Both the position numbers and the translations under genes were made by a program. Under the pieces are notes generated by a model. That model saw only the letters and a program-made list of their open reading frames with translations. It did no database searches and was not told the DNA's origin. This document shows, piece after piece, positions 7,403 through 15,478 of a stretch of 64,000 nucleotides of DNA (its first letter is position 1; each line of letters opens with the position of its first letter). The DNA is taken from contig JAIQGI010000015.1 in the NCBI GenBank assembly GCA_020072565.1, positions 60,601 through 124,600 of the forward strand, written 5' to 3'. Source of the DNA: Terriglobia bacterium (GTDB lineage Bacteria > Acidobacteriota > UBA6911).

Positions 7403-9853
7403 TTGAAAGCAAATCATCAGGTGGTTACTGAATTTCCACTGCCGTGCGCCGGAGAGAGTACTCCCGGGGCGCTGTGCACGGTTGTGTGCGACGGAAATGC
7501 CAACCTATATTTTTCAGATGAATTCAATCATCAGATCGTTTCCCTGAACCCGGACGGAAAGCTTCGGTGGCGCATAGGCGGGAAGGGATCGCACCCCGGA
7601 TGCTTCTGGTATCCGCGCGGACTTTCGCTCGGATGCATTGAGCATAAAGGCAGGGACCGCCGCTGCATTGCCGTCGGTGATTCGTGGAACCGGCGCGTGC
7701 AGTTCCTCGACCTCGAAGGAACACCCATATGTAGTTGGGAGGGAGAGGGCCGCTTCAACGAAGTCAACGACGTCCGCTACCTCCCTTGCTCTGCCAAGCC
7801 GGCAGGAAATCGCGGCAGTTGGTTGGTTCTGGATCGCGGCAACCACAGATTGTGCGTGTTCGACAGAACCGGCAGGTTGCTCTTTATCATCGGGAGAGCT
7901 ATCAGTCCAAACCTTGAAAGCCGCTGGCGAATGCAGGACGTCCACCCAGTCGACGACTCCGCGTCTGCGCAGTCAATCTTTGCCCAGGGCGGTTTTGATC
8001 CGCTTTTTTATCCTGCACGCATCCTTGGAGAATGTGAAGGAGGTCTTTATATCTGGGAACCCTTTTCGCGCCGGCTCAAGCAAGTTCTACTGGGCAATCT
8101 CTTTCCCCTCCCGCTCGACCTTCCGCAGGGAGGTGAATGGATCTCCGCCGATTGTCACGGATTCGTCAGCTGGAGTGGCAGCAGCAGGCGCCTGTATCTT
8201 CACGACACGACAGGTGCGGTCTGGTGTCAAACTCGCCTCGAGGGAACACCGATCGCGTCCAATCTTCCTTCCAATGAAGTCTGGGTCCAATCGATCGGCT
8301 GTTTAATCCGCAAGCGCTGGCAGAAGAACCTGGCAACACCGCAAGCGGGGAAGCCCTTTGCGCTCTTGCAGCGGTTGCTGGAGCCGCAAACCATCGACTT
8401 GGGGGTTGAGCCCCATGTGCTTGTCCTTCACGAGTTGTCAGACCTTCTGGCTGCTGTCGAGAGCCTGAGCGATAATTTGATAATGTCACCGGCGGATGAA
8501 GCGCCGAATGCGGCTCTTCCAGATAAGCTAGAAGCCCGAATGGAGGAATTGAATCGGGATCTTCGGGCGATATCCTTTAAACTCCGCGAATTCATGCGCC
8601 CCTCTTTTGCTGAGGCCGCGATGATCGGCGCCTATGCGCTCGTCAGCGGGGAGATGCCGCCGCAGGCGCAACATGTCAGCCGCATCTGGAGAGAATTGGC
8701 CGATCGGCTTTCCAGTGAACTGGTGGAATTGCAGCAGCGACTGGATAACCTCATCATGGCGAGAACCAGTCAGCCGGAGGTGCCCCATGGGTTGGCCGAT
8801 CCTCTGGCATCATGGAAGCTTGCGATTGCTCGACAAGAGGCTCATCTGATCGGGATTATGAAAGAGCTTCTGCCGTGTGCTGGTATATCGCTCACGGACC
8901 AGGTCTCTCGGCGAGGCGATCTGCATCCCTGGGCTGAAACTGAAACGTTGTCTGAGCATCCCGAAGGCTGCCTGCTAAAAGTGCCCACGCGTAGGCGTGG
9001 GGTAAAGCCCTCGACGTGTCTACAGGAGATTGACCGCATATCCCTGCCGGTCGGGAACAATTCCCGTCCGGCAAGGCCCTATGGATTGGCGGCGATGCAG
9101 GATGGCCACATCTTTGCCACCCTGTTCAATTTGAATGCCGTGGCGCACCTCGACGATGGCTGGCAGGTGGTTGAGGTACTGGATGAGGCGCCTGATAATG
9201 GCCTGCAGCTGCAGAGTCCGGTCGGCATCGCCACGGATGCGCATGACCGTCTCTGGATCATTGAACTGGCGGCGAACCGGGCCCGTATCTGGAACCCAAA
9301 GAGGCGTTCATTCGAAAGCATGCATAATAAGAGTCGCACCCCGCTTTCACTCAACGGGCCTCACGGAATCAGCCGTGCACCCGACGGTGCGATGCTGATT
9401 GCCGACACTGGCAACAATCGGATTGTACGCATTCCGGCGGAAGGTGACTGGGAAGCCACAGGCGCGCGCTCCGGCACAATGCCGGGTGAGTGGCGGCATC
9501 CGTTCGGTTTCTGCCTTGACGAAGCGTCCGGCTGTGTTTGGGTTGTCGATCATCGGAATCACAGGCTTCATAGGCTAGATGCCGGCGGTGAAGGCGCCAC
9601 CATCATCGGCGGCTGCGGATTCGGGCGGGGAAAACTGCTCTGGCCTGAAAGCGCAGCTTTCTATTCCGACGGCGTCGTGGCGGTTGCCCAGGGCCGTTTC
9701 TTGCGCACCCTGAAGCTCTTTTCTCGGCAGGGAGAGGAACTAGATCAGCAGGCACTGGATTTCATGCCCGGCTGCATGCTTGTGTGCAAGGGTCTCCTGT
9801 TGGTCACAGAGTTTGACGGTAACTGCATCCGCATCTTCGAGCGGGTTCTGTAG
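7403..9853 (+). CDS. NHL-repeat double beta-propeller protein
   Basis: The 816-residue product has two sets of NHL repeats, at about residues 20-300 and 540-816. Typical NHL strands include FSDEFNHQIVSL, VLDRGNHRLCVFD, IADTGNNRIVRI and VVDHRNHRLHRLD. A helical linker of roughly 200 residues (about 320-510) separates them. There is no signal peptide, so it is probably cytoplasmic or exported by an unknown route. NHL propellers bind proteins, RNA or glycans and seldom act as enzymes, so a scaffold role is a possibility. The start is TTG with GGAG eight bases upstream; no ATG fits better. It is the last + strand gene of the cluster. A short hairpin repeat lies in frame inside the gene (8984-9001). 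Confidence 0.82.
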   Translation: MKANHQVVTEFPLPCAGESTPGALCTVVCDGNANLYFSDEFNHQIVSLNPDGKLRWRIGGKGSHPGCFWYPRGLSLGCIEHKGRDRRCIAVGDSWNRRVQFLDLEGTPICSWEGEGRFNEVNDVRYLPCSAKPAGNRGSWLVLDRGNHRLCVFDRTGRLLFIIGRAISPNLESRWRMQDVHPVDDSASAQSIFAQGGFDPLFYPARILGECEGGLYIWEPFSRRLKQVLLGNLFPLPLDLPQGGEWISADCHGFVSWSGSSRRLYLHDTTGAVWCQTRLEGTPIASNLPSNEVWVQSIGCLIRKRWQKNLATPQAGKPFALLQRLLEPQTIDLGVEPHVLVLHELSDLLAAVESLSDNLIMSPADEAPNAALPDKLEARMEELNRDLRAISFKLREFMRPSFAEAAMIGAYALVSGEMPPQAQHVSRIWRELADRLSSELVELQQRLDNLIMARTSQPEVPHGLADPLASWKLAIARQEAHLIGIMKELLPCAGISLTDQVSRRGDLHPWAETETLSEHPEGCLLKVPTRRRGVKPSTCLQEIDRISLPVGNNSRPARPYGLAAMQDGHIFATLFNLNAVAHLDDGWQVVEVLDEAPDNGLQLQSPVGIATDAHDRLWIIELAANRARIWNPKRRSFESMHNKSRTPLSLNGPHGISRAPDGAMLIADTGNNRIVRIPAEGDWEATGARSGTMPGEWRHPFGFCLDEASGCVWVVDHRNHRLHRLDAGGEGATIIGGCGFGRGKLLWPESAAFYSDGVVAVAQGRFLRTLKLFSRQGEELDQQALDFMPGCMLVCKGLLLVTEFDGNCIRIFERVL
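8984..9001. repeat. In-frame CCCACGC/GCGTGGG hairpin inside the NHL gene
   Basis: Perfect 7-base arms CCCACGC and GCGTGGG are separated by GTAG and followed by GTAAAGC. The hairpin lies between the helical linker and the second propeller and is translated as VPTRRRGV. Hairpins of this composition resemble those of IS200/IS605-type or REP elements, which is an inference from resemblance only. Confidence 0.55.
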
Positions 9854-9890
9854 ATTCTCCTAAGTTCTGCGGAACGCTCTTCACTTGGCA

Positions 9891-10580
9891 TCATCCCAGG
9901 GCAGTGGCCGACCAAGCTGGTCCATCCTTGATGGTGGTGACCCCTGAGGTCCTGCAGTCTAGTCGAATGATGTCGATGCCGTACTGGAAAAGATGCGTCA
10001 AGCTTAGATAAACGTCGTCTGATCGCTCCAGGAGAGCGATCACAACAGCTTCAGGCGCCATGTATCGGATTTGAGAAGAATTGATCCGCTCCCTGCCACA
10101 CCACTCCTGACCGAGTTCGGCCGGATCATCACTGCAAATCCCGATGACCTTCACATTGGCCGATTCGAGGGCGTGAAACGCAATTTCGGCCAGAATGCCG
10201 GTGCCGTACAGCACTACCCGACGGAGTTCACCGTGCGCCTGGCTCATGATGAGCTCCCGCACCTGCTCTTTGGCATCCGCGAGCAGCTTGATCAGCTCGT
10301 GAAGCAGTTCTTTGCGGGTGGCCTCGGCAGCTTCCCTGCCGGCGGCGGTAACATAGTAGGAGATGGTTTTCGAGTTCTTGCGCCGATATTCGAGGAAACC
10401 CAGGTCACACAGTTCCTTCATGTAATTGTTGACCATGGCAACCGAGAGCGTGCATCGCCGGGCAAGCTCGGCCTGGGTTATGTCTGGATCCGCCGCAATT
10501 TCCTTGAGGATATGAAGCTGATTCAGTTTGGGCGCCGGAATGTAAAGACTATGGGAGGCTTTCGCTCGCATGGCTTTCAT
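9891..10580 (-). CDS. Winged-helix DNA-binding protein with C-terminal Rossmann-like domain
   Basis: Read from the ATG at 10580 the product has 229 residues. An in-frame TTG further upstream (10631) would add a CX2C-containing leader, so the start is uncertain. The N-terminal part has a winged helix (ILKEIAAD, DITQAELARRCTLSVAMVNNYMKEL) similar to MarR-like regulators. The C-terminal part begins RRVVLYGTGILAEIAFHAL, a Rossmann fold with a GTG dinucleotide-type loop. Such HTH plus Rossmann proteins are seen in polysaccharide loci. It converges on the cluster and could sense a nucleotide sugar or regulate the cluster; this is inferred from position. Confidence 0.75.
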   Translation of the reverse strand: MKAMRAKASHSLYIPAPKLNQLHILKEIAADPDITQAELARRCTLSVAMVNNYMKELCDLGFLEYRRKNSKTISYYVTAAGREAAEATRKELLHELIKLLADAKEQVRELIMSQAHGELRRVVLYGTGILAEIAFHALESANVKVIGICSDDPAELGQEWCGRERINSSQIRYMAPEAVVIALLERSDDVYLSLTHLFQYGIDIIRLDCRTSGVTTIKDGPAWSATALG

Positions 10581-10976
10581 CCAATGAATGATTTGATGTT
10601 CGGGGCAATCAACGCACTCCTGCGACAACAATTACTTCATCGTCGGAAAAAGCTGGAGACTTTAGGTTTCGCTCTCACTGGCCATCGGGCTCGATCCGCA
10701 AGGTCCGATGGGATTCATTTAATAGCTGTAGGATTGGAGCACCGTCTTGTGGAAAAAGACTTGAAAACGGGGCACTCGAGGGTGACCGGCGCAGTTTTGG
10801 CTCATAAAAACGGCACGGGGGACGATAGGAAATATGCCGGATGCCGGCGCAATGAATCGACGGTCGTCTGGGAAAGTGGCATTGCGATACTGACAGAGGG
10901 TTGATAAGATTCAGCCCTTGGCGGATGGCAAGCTCGCTGATGCCAGTCCGCCAATCGGGTGAGAGGTGATGGTGGA
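10581..10976. other. Divergent intergenic region between regulator and PHP gene
   Basis: This stretch of about 400 bases separates the minus strand regulator from the + strand PHP gene, so both promoters should lie here. I see no strong sigma-70 pair, no clear palindromic operator and no convincing small gene. A long + strand open frame crossing it is the shadow of the regulator gene. Confidence 0.5.
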
Positions 10977-11759
10977 ATGAGCGACAGACATCGTGCGCAG
11001 GAACGTTGGCTGAAAGCCGAGTTGCATGCCCATTGCAGCCTGGATCCGATGGATTACAGGCTCAGTTCCTATTCGGCGGAAGAGCTAATCACAGAATCCG
11101 CACGCCTCGGCTATCAGGTCCTGGCGATTACGTGTCACAATCTGGACGTCTGGACTCCGGATCTTTCCGAGTATGCAGCCGGCCTGGGGATCACGTTGAT
11201 CCCAGGCATGGAAGTCACGACGGACGCGGCGCGGCACATCCTGGTTTACAACTTCGGGACGAGCGCAGAGAATCTCAAGACCCTGCGGCAGATACGCGCG
11301 CTCTGCCGGCCGGACACGCTCGTTGTGGCCCCTCACCCTTACTTCCCGAGCAGGAAATGCCTCGGTGGCAGACTCGAGCACAATATCGAGGTCTTCGATG
11401 CGATCGAGATTTCGGGATTCCGCGCACCCGGACTCGATTTCAACCGGCGGGCTCGGAGGCTTGCCGCTGCTCACTCGAAGCCGCTCGTCGGCAACGGCGA
11501 TGTGCATCAGCTCTGGCAACTGGGACACACCTTCACCTGGATCTATACCGAACCCGGCATAAGGTCCATCCTCAGCGCCGTCAAGCAGGGCAGGGTCCGG
11601 GTCGAATCGACGTCGCTGTCCTACGCGCGGGTTGCCTGGTTCTGGGCGAAAGTGCTCGGGTGTGTGATTTTCCCCTCCCGCACCGAGCGCGACGAACGTG
11701 ACAGGCAATTCCTCCCGGCTCCGGCACCCAAAGGGTCCGAATCGGAATCCAGCGGATAA
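10977..11759 (+). CDS. PHP-domain phosphoesterase-like protein
   Basis: The product is 260 residues from the ATG; a GTG 18 bases upstream is in frame but lacks a ribosome-binding site. PHP metal-binding motifs are visible: AELHAHCSLD near the N-terminus, ITCHN, the PGMEV acidic motif, APHPYF and GNGDVHQL near residue 180. PHP enzymes bind two or three metal ions and hydrolyse phosphoesters; this subtype is often annotated as a generic PHP domain protein. It lies just beyond the glyco/radical SAM cluster on the same strand, but a 400-base gap makes operon membership doubtful. Confidence 0.85.
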   Translation: MSDRHRAQERWLKAELHAHCSLDPMDYRLSSYSAEELITESARLGYQVLAITCHNLDVWTPDLSEYAAGLGITLIPGMEVTTDAARHILVYNFGTSAENLKTLRQIRALCRPDTLVVAPHPYFPSRKCLGGRLEHNIEVFDAIEISGFRAPGLDFNRRARRLAAAHSKPLVGNGDVHQLWQLGHTFTWIYTEPGIRSILSAVKQGRVRVESTSLSYARVAWFWAKVLGCVIFPSRTERDERDRQFLPAPAPKGSESESSG

Positions 11760-11940
11760 AAGCGAACTGCCAAAAGGGGGTGCATCTGCGCAATCCACTT
11801 GCTGTCTGAAGATTGGATTGCCCGGATACAGCCCCTTCTCTTCCACTGATGATTCCTGCGTTACGATGGCGTATCCTGTTGGATAGGCAAGAGAGTGTAA
11901 GGGAAGGTTTGACTTTCCTTCGTCCGGGAGGAGCAGATTC

Positions 11941-12951
11941 ATGTCTATCAACCGACAGGTAATCCTCGCAGCGCGCCCCGCAGGCTATCCGAAAGAATCC
12001 GATTTCAACCTGGTGGAAAAACCGATTCCGACGCTGGATTCGGGGCAGATGCTCATCCGCATCATATATCTTTCGCTCGATCCCTACATGCGAGGGCTGA
12101 TGAGCGCAAACGAATCCTATGCCCGGCCACTGCAGATCGGCGATGTCATGATAGGCGGGACGGTTGGAAAGGTTTTACAGTCCAACCACCCCGACTTCGT
12201 CAAGGGAACCATCGTGGAAGGAATGCTGGGATGGCAGGAGTACGCGGTTTCGGACGGCCAGGGACTGCGGAAAATCGATCCGAAAGTCGCGCCCATTTCC
12301 ACCGCATTGGGGGTTCTCGGCATGCCGGGATTGACCGCCTATTTCGGTCTGCTTGAAGTCGCCGATCCGAAACCGGGCGAGACTGTGGTGATCTCAGGAG
12401 CTGCCGGCGCGGTCGGATCCGTGGTCGGGCAAATTGCCAAAATAAAAGGCTGCCGTGTCGTGGGGACCGCGGGATCTGACGCAAAGATCAACTATATGGT
12501 CGGCGAGCTTGGATTTGATGCCGCTTTCAATTACAGGAGCATCGAGAACTACTTTGAAGCCCTGCACGAGATCTGCCCCGAGGGAATCGACGTGTACTTC
12601 GACAACGTCGGCGGCGCCATCACCGACGCTGTTTTCAGGCTTCTCAAGGCTAAGGCGAGGGTTGTCGTGTGCGGCCAGATCTCACAGTACAATCTGGATC
12701 GGCCCGAACTTGGGCCTCGGTTGCTGTCGACTCTGCTTGCCAAACAGGCGCGTGCCGAAGGATTCCTGGTTTTCCAGTTCGCCGATCGCTATCCCGAGGC
12801 GCTAAAACAGCTGGCGGAATGGCTGCGGGCCGGCAAGCTGAAATACCGGGAGGATATCGTGGACGGCATCGAGAATGCACCCCGAGCCTTTCTCGGCATG
12901 CTGCACGGCCGCAACATGGGCAAGCAACTCGTCAAGCTCTCCGTCCCCTGA
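11941..12951 (+). CDS. curA: NADP-dependent MDR-family oxidoreductase (CurA-like)
   Basis: The 336-residue product matches the CurA/PTGR (prostaglandin reductase-like) branch of zinc-independent medium-chain dehydrogenases. The N-terminus has YLSLDPYMRGLM, and the nucleotide-binding loop is GAAGAVGSVVGQIAK near residue 155. Family members reduce the double bond of alpha,beta-unsaturated ketones or aldehydes with NADPH; E. coli CurA reduces curcumin. Length is normal for the family. GGGAGGAGCAG precedes the ATG. It appears to be transcribed alone. Confidence 0.92.
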   Translation: MSINRQVILAARPAGYPKESDFNLVEKPIPTLDSGQMLIRIIYLSLDPYMRGLMSANESYARPLQIGDVMIGGTVGKVLQSNHPDFVKGTIVEGMLGWQEYAVSDGQGLRKIDPKVAPISTALGVLGMPGLTAYFGLLEVADPKPGETVVISGAAGAVGSVVGQIAKIKGCRVVGTAGSDAKINYMVGELGFDAAFNYRSIENYFEALHEICPEGIDVYFDNVGGAITDAVFRLLKAKARVVVCGQISQYNLDRPELGPRLLSTLLAKQARAEGFLVFQFADRYPEALKQLAEWLRAGKLKYREDIVDGIENAPRAFLGMLHGRNMGKQLVKLSVP

Positions 12952-13071
12952 GCTGGTTGTTCCTTACTGACTGCGCTATCATAACCATTACAAGCTGCAA
13001 TCCGGAACTTTTCGGGTCTCTGATACGTCTAAACGCGTGGAGTCCCGCCAATCCGGGAAAGGAGCAAGCAT

Positions 13072-14145
13072 ATGCTTGCCTGTCTGCTTCTGAGTTTGTC
13101 TCTGGCGCATCCGATTGGAGCTGCGCTTCAGACAGATCTGAATCCCCTTGATCTCAACCTTGAGATGAAGCAGTTTCTCGACAAGAAGGTGGACCGCGGG
13201 CTGCCGCCCATGGAGCGGCTTCAATCCCTGGTGTCGGCGGTGTTCCGCGACAGCGAGCTCAGCTTCACTTATGCCCCGGAAACCCGATCGGCGATCGAGA
13301 CCTTTACCAACCGTAACGGCAACTGTCTCTCCTTCACCCTCCTGTTCATCTCCATGGCGCGCTATCTGAATCTGGACGCCAAGTTTCGCGAGGTCGAAAT
13401 CGCTCCCATATGGACAAAAACAGGGGATTTCGTCAACCTGAGCCAGCATCTCAATGCGGCGATCTTCATCGGAGGACAGGCATACGCTATTGATGTGTTT
13501 CCAGGGGTGAACCCGATTGAGATCGGGGGGCAAGTGGTGTCTGATGAACGGGGACTGGCGCACTTCTGGAACAACAAGGGGGTGGACGAGTTGGGCAGGG
13601 GAAATCTCGAATCGGCGGAATCCTACCTGCAAAAAGCGCTTCAAGTCGATCCCACAACCGTGTGTGTGTGGATCAATCTCGGCGCCGCCAAGACTCGGGC
13701 AGGACAGCTGGGGAACGCGGAGAAATATTATCGCAAGGCATTAGCGCTTGACCCTCGCAACTCGGCCGCTATGAGCAACCTCGCCAATGTATGCGAACTG
13801 ACCGGCAGAGCCAATGAGGCGGTTCGCTATCAAGCCAAAGTCAGGGAGTTCCGGGAAAAGAATCCCTATCATCATTACAACCTCGGGCTCCAGGCCTTTG
13901 AAGGAGGTCGGTACCAAGAGGCGATCGCGCATTACCGGAAGGCGCTCAAACTCAAGTCCACCGAGCACAACTTTTATTTCGCGATGGCCCGCGCTTACGC
14001 ACAGCTTGGCCAGGACACAGAGGTCGTGAACAACCTGCGGCTGGCGGAGAAGTACGCTTCGGATCCCGCGAACAGGCTCCGCTACGCCCAGAAGCTCGAG
14101 CTGCTGAAAGGCATCCGCAGTGACCCCGCTTTCCCTGTGCGTTGA
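13072..14145 (+). CDS. Exported transglutaminase-like and TPR-repeat protein
   Basis: The 357-residue product starts with a signal peptide (MLACLLLSLSLAHPIGA). A transglutaminase-like domain follows, with a plausible Cys-His-Asp triad in NGNCLSFTLL, NLSQHLNAA and AIDVFPG. From about residue 160 there are TPR repeats, such as AESYLQKALQVDPT, AEKYYRKALALDP and AIAHYRKALKLKS. Such proteins are usually periplasmic and of unknown substrate; many transglutaminase-like domains act as proteases or scaffolds. AAAGGAG lies eight bases before the ATG. The gene stands alone between the reductase and a convergent methyltransferase. Confidence 0.85.
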   Translation: MLACLLLSLSLAHPIGAALQTDLNPLDLNLEMKQFLDKKVDRGLPPMERLQSLVSAVFRDSELSFTYAPETRSAIETFTNRNGNCLSFTLLFISMARYLNLDAKFREVEIAPIWTKTGDFVNLSQHLNAAIFIGGQAYAIDVFPGVNPIEIGGQVVSDERGLAHFWNNKGVDELGRGNLESAESYLQKALQVDPTTVCVWINLGAAKTRAGQLGNAEKYYRKALALDPRNSAAMSNLANVCELTGRANEAVRYQAKVREFREKNPYHHYNLGLQAFEGGRYQEAIAHYRKALKLKSTEHNFYFAMARAYAQLGQDTEVVNNLRLAEKYASDPANRLRYAQKLELLKGIRSDPAFPVR

Positions 14146-14220
14146 AATTCGGCGCTCAGGGCTGTCATGCCAGGCAGGGGTTGATGGCCCGCGGCCGAAG
14201 GCGCTGATCTTCTAGAACCT

Positions 14221-14985
14221 TTATTTCTGAGCTGAAACTTGCCGGGCCCGCCGCGCTGCCGCCATGCGCTTGGGTTCGGCTACCAGGCGCGAGCGCCAGA
14301 GGAGATTGTGGGGCGTGACCGTGGCCCCAACGAATTCCACTACCTCGGTCTCGTAACCCGCCGCTTCGAGGTTCCATGTGCGCTCGGCATCCACCAGCGC
14401 TTGTATGAAGCGCCGCCGCACGGGACCCTGCCGCGGGATTCCCAAGCGCACGGCCATTTCCTCGGCCCGATTCGCCGCGGCCACAGCGTTGCTGGTACAA
14501 CATGGGACGAGGAGCAGCATCCGGGCTTTGGTTGCGATGGCCTGCTCGATGACGGCGTCGGCCGCCGGCCCGCAGGCGTGCAGCGCCGCCACAATCGACG
14601 GCCGCTCCGGCCAGGCTTCCACAGCCGAGAGGTCTGCCACGCGACACTCGATGGGGATCGTTGTCTCCAGACGTGCCGCTGCCCGGCGACTCAGTGCCGC
14701 CCTCCGCGGATCCCGCTCGATCGTTACCACGGTGGCAGACCGCCCCATGGGCTCCAGGAGAAGCTTGGCCGAGAGCAGCCCCAGATATGACTTGCCGGCC
14801 GCTGCGTCGATCAGCACCAGCGGTGATCGGCTCGAAAACCGGCGCACAGCGCGCCCCACTTCTGCAAGCATGGCGGCCACTTCAAGGGCTTTGCGCCGGT
14901 CTTCCTGCCGCAGGTCCGCGCCCGGAGCAGCTATATAGAGAAGATCCAGCCAGCGCCCGACCTCCGAAGCCGTTATCTCTACCAT
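14221..14985 (-). CDS. SAM-dependent methyltransferase (Methyltransf_32-like)
   Basis: The 254-residue product has LIDAAAGKSYLGLLSAKLL as the SAM-binding loop near residue 60. ALHACGPAADAVI and LLLVPCC are motifs shared with the Methyltransf_32/GSTCD-like group. The target of this group in bacteria is not established. It is monocistronic and convergent with the TPR gene. No signal peptide is seen, so it should be cytoplasmic. Confidence 0.78.
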   Translation of the reverse strand: MVEITASEVGRWLDLLYIAAPGADLRQEDRRKALEVAAMLAEVGRAVRRFSSRSPLVLIDAAAGKSYLGLLSAKLLLEPMGRSATVVTIERDPRRAALSRRAAARLETTIPIECRVADLSAVEAWPERPSIVAALHACGPAADAVIEQAIATKARMLLLVPCCTSNAVAAANRAEEMAVRLGIPRQGPVRRRFIQALVDAERTWNLEAAGYETEVVEFVGATVTPHNLLWRSRLVAEPKRMAAARRARQVSAQK

Positions 14986-15256
14986 CGCTTTCCCCGGATG
15001 AGTTCGTTTACCTCTGAAGAGCCGTCGTGCCGGAGGGAGCCAGTTTTGGGGACACCCAATGTCGTGCCGCGCACGCGTCGGTCAGTAACCATCGGGTCAA
15101 CGCGCCGAAAGCGCACGTTGCCATCCGCAGTTTAAAAATCTCCGGGCATGTTATGACAATCTCTTCCCCTCGAGTGAGCAAAACGCTATTATCGCCTGAT
15201 CTGACACCACAATGACACAGAGATCTGCGGTCTTCGCGGTTCGTTGAGGAGCAGCT

Positions 15257-15478
15257 ATGCAGAAAGGAACGAAGTATGCTCTAGGGTTCGGAGCAGTCCC
15301 GTTTGTTACTCTTGCCCTTGCGTTGCCTTTCATCAACCGGGCGGAACCGTTCATTCTGGGCCTTCCCTTTGTCCTGTTCTGGATCATCCTCTGGGTGGCG
15401 CTGACGCCGCTGGCACTGCTTGCCGCCTACCGGTGCGAAAAGAAATTCAACCTCCGTGAAAAGGAGGATGAAGAGTGA
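15257..15478 (+). CDS. Small DUF3311-like membrane protein
   Basis: The 73-residue product has two hydrophobic helices (ALGFGAVPFVTLALALPF and LGLPFVLFWIILWVALT) and a charged C-terminal tail. Small DUF3311 or YhdT-like proteins commonly precede sodium:solute symporters and may be an accessory subunit. GAGGAG precedes the ATG. The TGA stop overlaps the next gene's GTG start (GTGA), which supports co-translation and joint function. Confidence 0.85.
   Translation: MQKGTKYALGFGAVPFVTLALALPFINRAEPFILGLPFVLFWIILWVALTPLALLAAYRCEKKFNLREKEDEE

Noticed and set aside
7345..7431. 28-codon ORF before the NHL gene, rich in Gly, Asn and Ser, considered as a peptide precursor
   Set aside because: GGAAGGAG is 14 bases upstream, too far for normal initiation; it overlaps the NHL start out of frame and has no recognised features.
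10071..10904. Long + strand open frame of 277 codons
   Set aside because: It is antisense to the winged-helix regulator, which has a recognisable fold, and has no domain of its own.
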